Shown piece by piece: positions 18,737-28,817 of a stretch of DNA of 64,000 bases. Where the stretch lies: positions 310,001-374,000 of the forward strand of contig NZ_JAFNJE010000001.1 of the NCBI RefSeq assembly GCF_017368475.1, read 5' to 3'. A model generated the notes under the pieces. It was not told where the DNA came from and did not search any database. It saw only the letters and a program-made list of their open reading frames with translations. A program made the translations under genes and the position numbers. The DNA is from Alteromonas sp. 5E99-2. Lineage in GTDB: Bacteria > Pseudomonadota > Gammaproteobacteria > Enterobacterales > Alteromonadaceae. The number at the start of each line of letters is the position of its first letter. The stretch's first letter is position 1.

Positions 18737-21700
18737 TCAAAACGTCTCTTTTAATAAATTGAGCATATCGTCTACTGACAGCTTGGTTGCCGTTTCATTG
18801 TCTGATAACAATTTATCAGCCAAATCCCGTTTATGTTGATGTAAGGCCACAATTTTTTCTTCAATTGTACCTTGGGTGATTAAACGGTATATGGTTACAG
18901 GTCGTTTTTGCCCCATGCGGTGGGCTCTATCAGATGCTTGCTCTTCTACCGCAGGATTCCACCAGGGGTCCATATGAATAACATAGTCTGCTGCAGTTAG
19001 ATTTAAACCGAAACCTCCGGCTTTTAAGCTAATTAAAAACAGTTCGCCTTTTCCTGCTTGAAAGGCGTTTACTCGTTTTTGGCGATCTTTTTGTGGCGTC
19101 GCGCCATCTAGGTATTGATAGCTGAATCCCTTAGCTTCAATGTGCTGTTTAATTAATTGCAGGTGCCCTACAAATTGACTAAAAATCAGTGCTTTGTGAT
19201 TGTTCAGCCTAAGCTCATCGAGCAATTCATCTAGCGCAGCCAGTTTAGCACTGGGTAATGTTGTTTCTGCCATAACCAGTTTTGGATTACAGCATGCCTG
19301 CCTTAGCTTCATTAGCTCGGCCAGCATTTTAATGCGCTGTGTTCCCCCATGAGATTGTCCACCACTTTGGCTAATGTTGTCGATTGCATTTAACCTAAGT
19401 GCTTCATAGAAGTCTTTTTCTTTTTGGCTCATCTCTACGTGAATATTAATTTCTGTACGCGAGGGTAATTCAGTTAATACTTGGTTTTTCATACGCCGCA
19501 AGATAAACGGCTGAATAAGCGCTTTTAACCCTTGGCTAGCCTTTCGAGCCGCAAGTTTGTCTTCTTTTGCGTTTTCAATCGGGAATGAATAACGCTGACC
19601 AAAACGTTTTACATTGCCCAGTAATCCGGGGTTGATAAATCGAAATAAACTCCACAGTTCAGTTAAATCGTTTTCGATAGGCGTACCTGTGGTGATCATT
19701 TTAAAATCACCTTTTAGGGCATAAGCTGCTTTAGTGCGTTTAGCTAATGGATTTTTAAGGGCTTGTGCTTCGTCGGCGACTATGCTGTGCCAGTGTACTT
19801 GTTTTAACAAATCGCTCTCTCGCTGCAATAAACCGTAACTCAAAATTACGCAATCGAAGGGTTGTAACCCGCTTAGCAGTGCTTCGCGTTGTGACGTATT
19901 GGTTGCATCAGCAAACAGCTTTATATTTAACGTTGGGGTAAATTTTAGCGCTTCTTGTTGCCAGTTAAAGCACACTGATGTGGGGGCAATAACTAAACTT
20001 GGTCCTTGGCTCGCTCTAGACAACAGCACTGCCAACGCTTGCAAGGTTTTACCTAACCCCATGTCATCGGCCAAACAGGCTCCCGCTCCCCAGTGAGCCA
20101 AACGAGATGCCCAATCAAACCCTTCCAGTTGATAGTCTCGTAGCTGTGCTTTAAAGGTAGACGGAACAACAGGCTGTATCTGGTTAGCCTGATGCATTTT
20201 TTGAGTTTGTTGATCCCATGCATGCAGGGTTTTCATGCGCATACCCGTAGTGGCATCTTCTATATGTAAACTGGCTAACGGGTGAAACGTCCCCTCATCG
20301 GTCACTTGGTTAATCTGATCTAGTTTTTGTCGCAGTTCCGCAGATAAGGCAATAATTTGATCGTTACCCAACTCAATAAAACGTCCACTGTTTGAACTCA
20401 CTAGTTCAAGTAATTTGCGTAACTCGATAACCTGTTCGTTATCGACTTGCAGGTTACCCGTAATGTCAAACCACTCACTTTTTTTACCGAGTGAAAGGGT
20501 TAGCTGTTCACTATCAAACGTGCTCGTTAGATTGAGTTTTTTACCTTTAGGCCAGCGTAGCGTTAATTCAAAACTATTGTGTTTAATACAGGTTTCTAGT
20601 TGTTCTAATACTTCTAATGCTTGCTGAAAATCGTCGACGGCTAATACGTTACCAGACATATTTAAAAAAGCGGGGCAGGCTTTATCCAACTCGTCCAAAA
20701 GCACTTCTTCATGTACCAAATCTCGCTGAGTCGCAACCCGCTTTCCGGCAATATCAGTAGTTAGACTAGCGTTGCCAACACCGGGCTTATACGAAGGCCC
20801 GTCTTCACCAAAAGGCATAACCACACAGGTAAAACTAAAACCGGTTTGATTCGGTTGAATATTAATAAACAAACTTGGATCACAGGCTTGGTTGTCTAAC
20901 CCTGTGTCTAATTCCATAATGTCCGATTGAATATTCAAAAAAGGAGCAATGGCCGCAATGCCATCAAGGGCTTTTTGTTTTGCACTCACAGGTATAAGTA
21001 AACCGCTTTCACCTATAATTTTTGCGACTTTAAGGTGCTCAGTAGAAAACACGGTAAGCTGATACTGGTATTCTGAAAAAGGCTTTAAACTATAAGCTGG
21101 CTGATCATTAAAGTCTTCCTCGTCGTGCTCTTCATCCACTGCCACAGCGGCAGACAAATCTGCAATACTTAAGCAAAGCTCATCCCCTTGCTCTGTTACC
21201 AGTAATTCAGGCTCACGCTTAGTTAGTTCAATGGGACGTGTTAAATCGTCTTGGTTGTATAAGTTATCTATACCCACTGCAGCTTCTAAACCATTGACTC
21301 CCTGCAGTACATATTCCGTTTTTGGATAATACCCCCAGCTTTGATAAGCTTCGATAGCACGGCACAGCTTTTTGTCGCTATCGGTTAAATACGCAAAGGT
21401 GTCGGTTTCTTCTTTCAATCGTTTTAGCGATACAACACGACCTTTGCTCCACCCCGACTTATTCAACTTTTGCTCTCTAGGCGTAATGCGATTATCAAAG
21501 CTATTGTCTAGCTCCCAAATTAAGCGAACCGACTTAACAGGCAGGTCTGCTTTATCTGATGTTAAAGCACGGGTATTTGGGTTAAGTGCGATGAGTTTAT
21601 CTAGGGCTAAATCCCACTGCGCTTTAACCGTAACCTGCGCCGAAATATCCATTAATTCGGAAGTTGGTACCGGAGCATTGTTAAAGCGATTCGCTAATTG

Positions 21701-23035
21701 TTCGCACAGTTCAGCAAACAAGGTATAACCTAACTGCTCAAAGTGCTTTTTATAGGTTAAAGATGCCTGAGCAAGTTCAGATTCACGGCTTTGGTTACAC
21801 CAAATGTGAGCCAATAAATAGTTAAAATAGCCCAACTGATGATTGAAAAAATCAATCTCTTCGGACACACAATTATAATCAATATGAACACTGTATTTGC
21901 TGCCCGTTGATAGGCAATGTGCGGGTTTAGCAACGCCTAAACTCAGGCTATAAAAGTCACTATCAACCCTTCGGTCAGCTTCTTCGTTGTCAATTTGCTG
22001 TAAAACGGCCCCGAAGTAATTAGCTTCGGATTGATTTGCCTGTATCAGTAATGCAAGTTTGTAAAAGTAACCAAGCACTTCATTTAAATACGGCTTTTTG
22101 CGTTTTGTAAGTTTATTTTTAGCTAATAACGCTTTTTCAAAATACTCGATAGCACGCTGATTGTCTCCGGTTAAAAAAGCATAGGCGGCCCAAAGCTGTA
22201 AACCGTAAGTGCTGGGATCTTGGGTGGATAGCGTGCGTTTGAAATCATCAAAGCGCTTTTGAAAAAGGTATTGTTCCGCTAGTAAATGCTTACACGCATT
22301 ATCAAAAACACTCTCTCTGCTTGCAGCTAGTGCTCCGCACACTTGCTCTAACAAATGAATGGGGTAATCAAGATTCTGCCCTTCAACCTGAAACAGTCGA
22401 ATTAAACTCGCAAGAGCATTAAATCGCACAACAGCAGGCAAGGCCATAAAGGAAGAAAAATCAAAGGGTAAAAATAACGCTTCAATTAATATTCTATTAT
22501 TCCCATGAGACACAATTTGCGGGTTTTTATTGAATGCCAACGCTTTTTCAACCAAAGGCATATTATTGGTGAAATAAAAATCCCGAATAACCCGCTGTTG
22601 ATCTGCATGTTTATCTTGCCATGTGTTAGTGCGCATTACCGGTACCACTTTTTCTGCAAGACTTATCACATACTCAAATTTGGTCAGTAATGTACTATCA
22701 AAATCACAAGGTAGCTGCTCTATTTCTTGTGTTAAGCGATTCGCTAACAAAGGGCTAACAGTCACCCCTTCTTTGCCGCTTATGAGCAGTTTTAAAGTAA
22801 CAAGGTGCTTTTTACGTTCTGGTGTCAGGCGGTAAGCGGCTCTTTCTTCCAATAAAAAACCATGTCCGCGAAGTGTATCTACAAGTTGTTCAAATTTAGC
22901 AACGCCAATGGGTTTATAAATCACAGCTAACACCATTAATAAATGTTGCTCTGATGAAGGCAGACGCGCATAAACTTGGTATAACTCGTCAATTTTCTGG
23001 TGAGTATTAGGCTGGATTAAATCCGAAAGGCGCAT
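18737..23035 (-). CDS. Large SNF2-family DEAD/DEAH ATPase
   Basis: This 1432-residue protein ends in a complete SNF2 motor: the Walker A motif ADDMGLGKT near residue 990, VADEAQALKN (DEAQ box) near residue 1090, TGTPIENDLTELWSLFRFINPG, and the C-terminal RecA lobe with SDRAHRMGQKRPV near residue 1370. The N-terminal ~970 residues are poorly recognisable: mostly helical, TPR-like in the first third, with no SWIM-type zinc finger visible. Bacterial SNF2 proteins of this class are thought to remodel protein-DNA or RNA polymerase complexes, but the role here is unknown. Its length is above that of typical RapA (about 970). It is a single gene with no operon partner. Confidence 0.87.
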   Translation of the reverse strand: MRLSDLIQPNTHQKIDELYQVYARLPSSEQHLLMVLAVIYKPIGVAKFEQLVDTLRGHGFLLEERAAYRLTPERKKHLVTLKLLISGKEGVTVSPLLANRLTQEIEQLPCDFDSTLLTKFEYVISLAEKVVPVMRTNTWQDKHADQQRVIRDFYFTNNMPLVEKALAFNKNPQIVSHGNNRILIEALFLPFDFSSFMALPAVVRFNALASLIRLFQVEGQNLDYPIHLLEQVCGALAASRESVFDNACKHLLAEQYLFQKRFDDFKRTLSTQDPSTYGLQLWAAYAFLTGDNQRAIEYFEKALLAKNKLTKRKKPYLNEVLGYFYKLALLIQANQSEANYFGAVLQQIDNEEADRRVDSDFYSLSLGVAKPAHCLSTGSKYSVHIDYNCVSEEIDFFNHQLGYFNYLLAHIWCNQSRESELAQASLTYKKHFEQLGYTLFAELCEQLANRFNNAPVPTSELMDISAQVTVKAQWDLALDKLIALNPNTRALTSDKADLPVKSVRLIWELDNSFDNRITPREQKLNKSGWSKGRVVSLKRLKEETDTFAYLTDSDKKLCRAIEAYQSWGYYPKTEYVLQGVNGLEAAVGIDNLYNQDDLTRPIELTKREPELLVTEQGDELCLSIADLSAAVAVDEEHDEEDFNDQPAYSLKPFSEYQYQLTVFSTEHLKVAKIIGESGLLIPVSAKQKALDGIAAIAPFLNIQSDIMELDTGLDNQACDPSLFINIQPNQTGFSFTCVVMPFGEDGPSYKPGVGNASLTTDIAGKRVATQRDLVHEEVLLDELDKACPAFLNMSGNVLAVDDFQQALEVLEQLETCIKHNSFELTLRWPKGKKLNLTSTFDSEQLTLSLGKKSEWFDITGNLQVDNEQVIELRKLLELVSSNSGRFIELGNDQIIALSAELRQKLDQINQVTDEGTFHPLASLHIEDATTGMRMKTLHAWDQQTQKMHQANQIQPVVPSTFKAQLRDYQLEGFDWASRLAHWGAGACLADDMGLGKTLQALAVLLSRASQGPSLVIAPTSVCFNWQQEALKFTPTLNIKLFADATNTSQREALLSGLQPFDCVILSYGLLQRESDLLKQVHWHSIVADEAQALKNPLAKRTKAAYALKGDFKMITTGTPIENDLTELWSLFRFINPGLLGNVKRFGQRYSFPIENAKEDKLAARKASQGLKALIQPFILRRMKNQVLTELPSRTEINIHVEMSQKEKDFYEALRLNAIDNISQSGGQSHGGTQRIKMLAELMKLRQACCNPKLVMAETTLPSAKLAALDELLDELRLNNHKALIFSQFVGHLQLIKQHIEAKGFSYQYLDGATPQKDRQKRVNAFQAGKGELFLISLKAGGFGLNLTAADYVIHMDPWWNPAVEEQASDRAHRMGQKRPVTIYRLITQGTIEEKIVALHQHKRDLADKLLSDNETATKLSVDDMLNLLKETF

Positions 23036-23156
23036 AGAAATAATAGGTAGGAAGCTGATACTAGAAAACTATCAGAAATGTGTAAGGCAAACAATTCGCC
23101 AGACTTGTTTTCTTCGTAATTGATGAAGGGAAGCTAATTCACTCTACAAGTGATGG

Positions 23157-23660
23157 TTACCAATTCTTATGATCATTATCATGCTTAGTGAGTTCGAGTA
23201 TTTCAATGCTCGACACTTTGTCTTGCAGTGCCAACTTTTGTTTTCTGTTTACCAACAACCATAAGGTACCTAAACCCAGCAGTGATGATATTGCACGCGA
23301 CAGCAAACGAGTCCATGTGACGGGTTTTTCGTTAGATGAAAACAAGCGTAAACGCCATGCTCGCATACCAAGGGTTTGCCCTCCATTTTTCCAAAACCAC
23401 AAGAAAAAGCATACCATCCAAAGTAAGCTCCAGATTTGAATAATACCTGTGTACAACCATGACTCTTGAATGGCTTCACTAGGGTGCTGTGCCGCTCCCA
23501 TAGGTAAAATACCCGTATTCAACAAGAGTACTAATATTCCTGACATTAACATTGCAGACAAGATAGCAATTGCCGTTGCAACTAAGGTGTCGTAAACCAT
23601 GGCCGCTAAACGTTTGAAAAAGCCTGCCCTTACTTTTGCGCTGTTCTGTGTATTTTTCAT
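23157..23660 (-). CDS. RDD-family membrane protein
   Basis: This 167-residue protein has the RDD pattern. An N-terminal FFKRLAAMVYDTLVAT segment contains the Arg and Asp that name the family. A second hydrophobic region comes next (about residues 70-90), then GQTLGMRAWRLRLFS and a third helix near residue 135. I chose ATG 23660 because the longer frame would run through frmA on the other strand. RDD proteins are integral membrane proteins of unclear function, some reported to affect ion transport. The gene is divergent from frmA. Confidence 0.85.
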   Translation of the reverse strand: MKNTQNSAKVRAGFFKRLAAMVYDTLVATAIAILSAMLMSGILVLLLNTGILPMGAAQHPSEAIQESWLYTGIIQIWSLLWMVCFFLWFWKNGGQTLGMRAWRLRLFSSNEKPVTWTRLLSRAISSLLGLGTLWLLVNRKQKLALQDKVSSIEILELTKHDNDHKNW

Positions 23661-23751
23661 GATAAAAACGTCAAGGTATTTAATGGAATGTGTGTCACAC
23701 TTAAGGTCTGCGTAATAACGCATAAGTATTATTGATATCCCGGAGAATAAC

Positions 23752-24858
23752 ATGAAAACCCGCGCTGCTGTTGCCTTTGCACCTAACCAACCTCTTGAAA
23801 TTGTAGAACTGGATTTAGAAGGACCAAAAGAAGGCGAAGTATTAGTAGAAATTATTGCTACTGGTATTTGCCACACTGACGCTTACACCTTAGATGGTCA
23901 TGATAGTGAAGGCATATTCCCTTCTGTTTTAGGCCACGAAGGTGCAGGCATTGTTCGCGAAGTCGGCAAAGGCGTAACCAGTGTAAAAGAGGGTGATCAC
24001 GTTATTCCTTTGTACACGCCCGAATGCCGTGAGTGCAAAACCTGTTTGAGCCAAAAATCAAATTTATGTACCTCTATTCGCGCTACCCAAGGTAAAGGTG
24101 TTATGCCCGATGGTACATCCCGATTTAGCTACCAAGGTAAACCTATTTTCCATTACATGGGGTGTTCTACCTTTTCAAATTTCACTGTATTGCCTGAAAT
24201 TGCCTTAGCCAAAATTCGCAAAGACGCGCCGTTTGAAAAAGCCTGTTATGTGGGTTGTGGTGTAACAACAGGGGTAGGCGCTGTAGTTAATACAGCCAAG
24301 GTCACTGCAGGTTCGAATGTGGTGGTATTTGGTCTAGGCGGTATTGGATTAAATGTAATTCAAGGTGCTCGCATGGTTGGTGCTAACAAAATCATTGGTG
24401 TTGACCTAAACGACAGTAAAGAAGAATGGGGTCGCAAATTTGGTATGACCGATTTTGTAAACCCGCTAAACGTTGAAAACGTAGTAGAACATATTGTTGC
24501 CTTAACCGACGGCGGCGCTGACTATTCCTTTGACTGTACAGGTAACGTAGATGTTATGCGTCAAGCCTTAGAGTGTTGTCACCGTGGCTGGGGAGAAAGT
24601 ATTGTCATTGGGGTAGCCCCTGCTGGCGCAGAAATATCGACCCGCCCGTTTCAACTGGTCACAGGCCGCGTATGGAAAGGTACCGCTTTTGGTGGCGCTA
24701 GAGGTCGTACTGATACACCTAAAATAGTTGATTGGTACATGGACGGGAAAATTGAAATCGACCCTATGATCACTCACACATTCAAATTGGAAGATATCAA
24801 CAAAGCCTTTGATTTAATGCATAAAGGTGAATCTATTCGCTCGGTTGTGGTGTTTTAA
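23752..24858 (+). CDS. frmA: S-(hydroxymethyl)glutathione dehydrogenase (class III ADH)
   Basis: The enzyme oxidises the glutathione adduct of formaldehyde to S-formylglutathione with NAD. The 368-residue sequence has the catalytic zinc ligands in GICHTDAYT and LGHEGAG, the structural zinc loop with four cysteines in [15 protein letters not shown], and the Rossmann motif [10 protein letters not shown]. The end [24 protein letters not shown] is typical of class III. A clear GGAGAA ribosome site precedes ATG 23752. frmB follows after 15 bp, forming the standard detoxification pair. Confidence 0.97.
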   Translation: MKTRAAVAFAPNQPLEIVELDLEGPKEGEVLVEIIATGICHTDAYTLDGHDSEGIFPSVLGHEGAGIVREVGKGVTSVKEGDHVIPLYTPECRECKTCLSQKSNLCTSIRATQGKGVMPDGTSRFSYQGKPIFHYMGCSTFSNFTVLPEIALAKIRKDAPFEKACYVGCGVTTGVGAVVNTAKVTAGSNVVVFGLGGIGLNVIQGARMVGANKIIGVDLNDSKEEWGRKFGMTDFVNPLNVENVVEHIVALTDGGADYSFDCTGNVDVMRQALECCHRGWGESIVIGVAPAGAEISTRPFQLVTGRVWKGTAFGGARGRTDTPKIVDWYMDGKIEIDPMITHTFKLEDINKAFDLMHKGESIRSVVVF

Positions 24859-24873
24859 AGGAGCTTAACAACA

Positions 24874-25716
24874 GTGATTAAGATTATTTCACAAGTGCGT
24901 GCCAATGGAGGCACCCAATACGTTGTAGAACACCCGTCTAAGGTTACAGGAACCACGATGACGTTTTCGGCCTTTGTTCCCAACCACCAAGCCGGTACTA
25001 AGTTACCTGTATTATGGTATTTATCAGGGCTAACCTGTACTCACGCAAATGTAACCGAAAAAGGGGATTTTCGCCAAGCTTGTGCTAAGCACGGCATTAT
25101 TTTTATTGCGCCTGATACTAGCCCTCGAGGTGATGAGGTGCCCGACGATAAAGACGGCAATTACGACTTTGGCTTAGGCGCAGGGTTTTATGTGAATGCC
25201 ACAGAGCCGCCTTTTAACCAGCATTACCATATGCGTGATTACATTGAAAAAGAACTCCCTGAAGTGGTTGCTCAAACCTTTCCCGTAGATTTAAAACGCC
25301 AAAGTATTACCGGTCATTCAATGGGTGGTCACGGCGCCCTCACCATTGCCCTTAGAAACCCTGAACAGTTTAAATCTGTATCTGCTTTTGCTCCCATTGT
25401 TGCACCTATGCAATGCAGCTGGGGACAAAAAGCGCTGTCGGGTTATCTGGGAACAAACCCAGAAATTTGGCGGGAATACGACACCTGCGCATTAATTGAA
25501 GACGGCGCAAAAGTACCTGATATATTGGTAGACCAAGGTACTGCCGATAATTTTTTAGCGGAACAATTAGGTACAGAACACTTGCGCACTGTGTGTGAAA
25601 ACACAAACCAAACAGCCACAATTCGGATGCAAGAGGGCTACGACCATTCCTATTATTTTATTGCCACTTTTATGCCAGAACATATCGCCTGGCATGCCGA
25701 TAAACTAAGCGGTTAA
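24874..25716 (+). CDS. frmB: S-formylglutathione hydrolase
   Basis: This esterase releases formate and glutathione from S-formylglutathione. The 280-residue protein has the esterase D landmarks LWYLSGLTCTHANVTEKG, the nucleophile elbow GHSMGGHGA, an Asp in VDQGTADNFL and the catalytic His in EGYDHSYYF. It starts at GTG 24874 with AAGGAG upstream and follows frmA by 15 bp. Its 3' end overlaps the convergent molybdopterin oxidoreductase gene by 12 bp, so no terminator can fit between them. Confidence 0.97.
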   Translation: MIKIISQVRANGGTQYVVEHPSKVTGTTMTFSAFVPNHQAGTKLPVLWYLSGLTCTHANVTEKGDFRQACAKHGIIFIAPDTSPRGDEVPDDKDGNYDFGLGAGFYVNATEPPFNQHYHMRDYIEKELPEVVAQTFPVDLKRQSITGHSMGGHGALTIALRNPEQFKSVSAFAPIVAPMQCSWGQKALSGYLGTNPEIWREYDTCALIEDGAKVPDILVDQGTADNFLAEQLGTEHLRTVCENTNQTATIRMQEGYDHSYYFIATFMPEHIAWHADKLSG

Positions 25717-27951
25717 TATCACAGGAATCGATTTAGATGTAGGTGTGAAAGAACGATCACCTACATTGTCTAAGGCCAACAAAATATTGGTTTCAGGGTA
25801 ATACGCAGCCAAATTTCCTTGGGGAATATCGTAAAAAACCAAGGTAAACCCTTCAAGTAAACGAGGTATACCTCCATCTTCGACATCAACCGCGGTAAGG
25901 GTTACTTTTTGCCCATCAGACATATTCAGTTTTTTAGCATCACTTTCATTAATAAACACCACATCTCGAGCTTGTTTTATGCCTCTGTAACGGTCGTCTA
26001 ATCCGTAAATAGTGGTATTGTATTGGTCGTGAGAACGCAAAGTCTGAAGTGTGAACACAGTGGATTTATGCGCTTGTATGGCAGCCTCTAGCGCGTCATC
26101 AAATACACTTTCGGGTAAGCTCGACGCCGAAAATTGTGCCTTACCTGATTGAGTTTGCCAATTGAACTCTCGCGCACTATTGCCTAAGTAAAACCCTCCT
26201 GGTTGGGCAATTTTACTATTGAAGCCATTAAAGCCCTTTACTGTTTTTTCAATAAGATCTCGTATGCGGCTGTAATCGTCAACCAAACTCAACCAATCAA
26301 CAAGCTTATTGCCTAAAGTGGCCTGAGCCAAGTTGCCCACTATTGCCGTTTCAGATAAACAATCTAAACCTTCAGGCGGAGTGCTGCCCTTAGACCCATG
26401 TACCATAGAGAAGGTATCTTCCACAGTAATAACTTGTGGCCCAGAGGCCTGCATATCAATTTCAGTTCGCCCCAAGCAGGGTAAAATAACGGCATTTTCG
26501 CTGACCAACAAATGGGTTCGGTTCAACTTGGTTGCAATGTTAACGAGTAACTCCCCTTGGCGAATGGCATCAAAGGTGAATAATGTGTCTGAGGCTGCCG
26601 CCGCTAAGTTCCCACCTAAACATATTAACGCTTTACTTTGTTTGCTATGCAGCGCCTTTAACGCTTGCACAACGTTATGTCCGTGGGCTTTTGGCATAGC
26701 CTGCCCTGTTGCCTTTTCTAGCGTGTTTAAAAACGCCATGGGAGGCTTTTCATTTATACCAACAGTGCGATTACCTTGTACGTTGCTGTGTCCCCGTACA
26801 GGGCATAAACCCGCGCCCTTTTGGCCAATTTGCCCAAATAACAAATGCAAATTAATGATTTCTTGTATGGCAATGACCGAATGCTTGTGTTGTGTCAGTC
26901 CCATAGCCCATGTAGATATCACGCGCTTAGCGTTACTGAATAATTCAGCAGCCTGAAAAATAGAGGCTTTATCAATACCCGATTGCGCCTCGATAAGTGA
27001 CCATGAGGTGCCTTTTATCGCATTCAGGTAATCATCAACACCTTGCGTCTGGCTTTCTATGAATTCAGTATTAAAAGCCGTGTTTTGCTCCACCAGCGCT
27101 TTAACCATACCTCGCACTAGTGCAAAGTCGCCGCCTAATTTAGGAGTTAAATACAAATGGCTTATTGTTGTTGCCGCAGGAGTGAGTAATTCAATAGGAT
27201 CTTGAGGGCTTGCAAACCGTTCTAGGGCCACTTCCTTCAAATTATTTACGCTAACAATAGTGCAATTGTTACGGGCTGCCTTTCGCAGTGCATTCATCAT
27301 TCTTGGGTGATTTGTGCCTGGGTTTTGCCCAAATACAAAAATAGCATCAGCGTGGTTAAAGTCGTCTAAGGTAACCGTCCCTTTGCCAATTCCAATAGAT
27401 TCAGTAAGGGCAACACCACTGGCTTCGTGGCACATATTGGAACAGTCAGGGAAGTTATTCGTCCCCAAGCTACGGGCGAATAGCTGATATAAAAACGCAG
27501 CTTCATTGCTTGCTCGGCCCGAAGTATAAAACTCAATTTGATTGGGAGACAGTTTTTGAATAGCCGTTGCAACAAACTGAAAGGCCTTTTCCCACGTTAT
27601 GGGTTCGTAGTGATCTGTACTTTTATTGTATTTAACTGGCTGTGCTAAACGCCCTTGAGATTCTAACCAATGGTCGCTTTGTTGCATTAATTCACTAACT
27701 GAATATTGCGCAAAAAATTCAGCGCCTACTTTTAAGTCGGTGGATTCCCAAGCAACCGCTTTTGCGCCATTTTCACAAAACTTAAAACGCCCCGTTTTAT
27801 CATCACCCCAGGCACAACCTGGGCAGTCAAACCCGTCTGTTTGGTTAACCTTGAGTAAATTTTTAATATTTTGTTTTACTCGCTTACTTCGCAGTAACGA
27901 CGATGCAGTCGACTTTAATGAAGGTAAACCACCGGCTTTATTTTGGCTCAT
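25705..27951 (-). CDS. Molybdopterin oxidoreductase, FdhF/YdeP family
   Basis: This 748-residue protein belongs to the FdhF/YdeP group of Mo-bis-MGD enzymes related to formate dehydrogenase. The N-terminus has CPGCAWGD followed by FCENGAKAVAWE. Only three cysteines are placed like cluster ligands, and no selenocysteine position is evident. The middle contains CHEASGVAL, FGQNPGTNHPRM, and the cofactor-binding GIGKGTV and GLCPVRGHSNVQGNRT; the C-terminal domain is the usual double-psi barrel (QYNTTIYGLDDRYRG). The substrate is not proven. The link to fdhD (four-base overlap) and to frmAB points to formate, but YdeP itself has been tied to acid resistance, so this is inference. Confidence 0.85.
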   Translation of the reverse strand: MSQNKAGGLPSLKSTASSLLRSKRVKQNIKNLLKVNQTDGFDCPGCAWGDDKTGRFKFCENGAKAVAWESTDLKVGAEFFAQYSVSELMQQSDHWLESQGRLAQPVKYNKSTDHYEPITWEKAFQFVATAIQKLSPNQIEFYTSGRASNEAAFLYQLFARSLGTNNFPDCSNMCHEASGVALTESIGIGKGTVTLDDFNHADAIFVFGQNPGTNHPRMMNALRKAARNNCTIVSVNNLKEVALERFASPQDPIELLTPAATTISHLYLTPKLGGDFALVRGMVKALVEQNTAFNTEFIESQTQGVDDYLNAIKGTSWSLIEAQSGIDKASIFQAAELFSNAKRVISTWAMGLTQHKHSVIAIQEIINLHLLFGQIGQKGAGLCPVRGHSNVQGNRTVGINEKPPMAFLNTLEKATGQAMPKAHGHNVVQALKALHSKQSKALICLGGNLAAAASDTLFTFDAIRQGELLVNIATKLNRTHLLVSENAVILPCLGRTEIDMQASGPQVITVEDTFSMVHGSKGSTPPEGLDCLSETAIVGNLAQATLGNKLVDWLSLVDDYSRIRDLIEKTVKGFNGFNSKIAQPGGFYLGNSAREFNWQTQSGKAQFSASSLPESVFDDALEAAIQAHKSTVFTLQTLRSHDQYNTTIYGLDDRYRGIKQARDVVFINESDAKKLNMSDGQKVTLTAVDVEDGGIPRLLEGFTLVFYDIPQGNLAAYYPETNILLALDNVGDRSFTPTSKSIPVILTA

Positions 27952-28736
27952 AGTTTTAACTCACAAATTTTTTCAAAATCAGGCGCTTCAACACCCTTAT
28001 TTACATGCTGCACTAAGTAGTAAGGTTCGTCCTGCTTAGGAACGTGAATAAGAGTTAAGCCATATTTTCTCGCAAAAGTAACGGCAAACTGAGTAGGTGA
28101 CGCAAGGCTAATTAACGTAGGAACGCCCATCAGCACGGTTTTTTGCACCAATTCAATGCCACAGCGGCTAGTTACCAACACAGCACCACTTTTCACTGAA
28201 ATGCGTTGAGCTAACAGATAGCCAAGTAACTTATCCAGTGCATTATGACGGCCAATATCTTCTCTGCAAATGCTAATTTCACCGACGTTAGATAACCAAA
28301 ACGCTCCGTGTAATGCCCCCGTAGAATCAGCTCTATGCTGATGTTCTCTTAATTGTTCCTTTACCCCACTTAAACTAGCTAAAGTGATGTTTGAGGAGTA
28401 GTTTATCGCGGTTAATTCTGGAAATGCTGCGACTAAAGATTCAGTACCGCACAACCCACACCCCGATGCGCCTTTTAATGTGCGTTGTCGTTTTTGGAGC
28501 CCACTCAAACTACGATTAGACAAAGTAACTTCAGCAATTAATGCCCCGTAATCAGGCAGTTCGTTACTCACATGAATATCAATATCGTGAATGTCATGTT
28601 TGGCCCTAATAACAGATTCACTGTGCAAATAGCCAAAAATAAAATCATCTAAGTCGAAGGGGCTAACCAGAATGACCGAAAAATTAATCCCGTTTAACAC
28701 TATGGCTAATGGCACTTCTTGGGCTAAATTATTCAT
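27948..28736 (-). CDS. fdhD: FdhD sulfurtransferase for formate-dehydrogenase-type enzymes
   Basis: FdhD passes sulfur from IscS to the molybdenum cofactor of formate dehydrogenases and is needed for their activity. The 262-residue protein begins close to the family core (EVPLAIVLNG), has the sulfur-carrying CGLCG motif at about residues 95-99, and contains EDIGRHNALDKLLG and LVTSRCGIELVQK, both strongly conserved. It overlaps the oxidoreductase gene downstream by four bases (ATGA), which ties the two functionally. The N-terminus is a little shorter than in E. coli. Confidence 0.93.
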   Translation of the reverse strand: MNNLAQEVPLAIVLNGINFSVILVSPFDLDDFIFGYLHSESVIRAKHDIHDIDIHVSNELPDYGALIAEVTLSNRSLSGLQKRQRTLKGASGCGLCGTESLVAAFPELTAINYSSNITLASLSGVKEQLREHQHRADSTGALHGAFWLSNVGEISICREDIGRHNALDKLLGYLLAQRISVKSGAVLVTSRCGIELVQKTVLMGVPTLISLASPTQFAVTFARKYGLTLIHVPKQDEPYYLVQHVNKGVEAPDFEKICELKL

Positions 28737-28817
28737 AACACTCAGTAATACGTCAGATTAGCAATAAGTTAACGGCACTCTAATGCAAATGAGAGTACCA
28801 GACAATGTGCTATAGCA

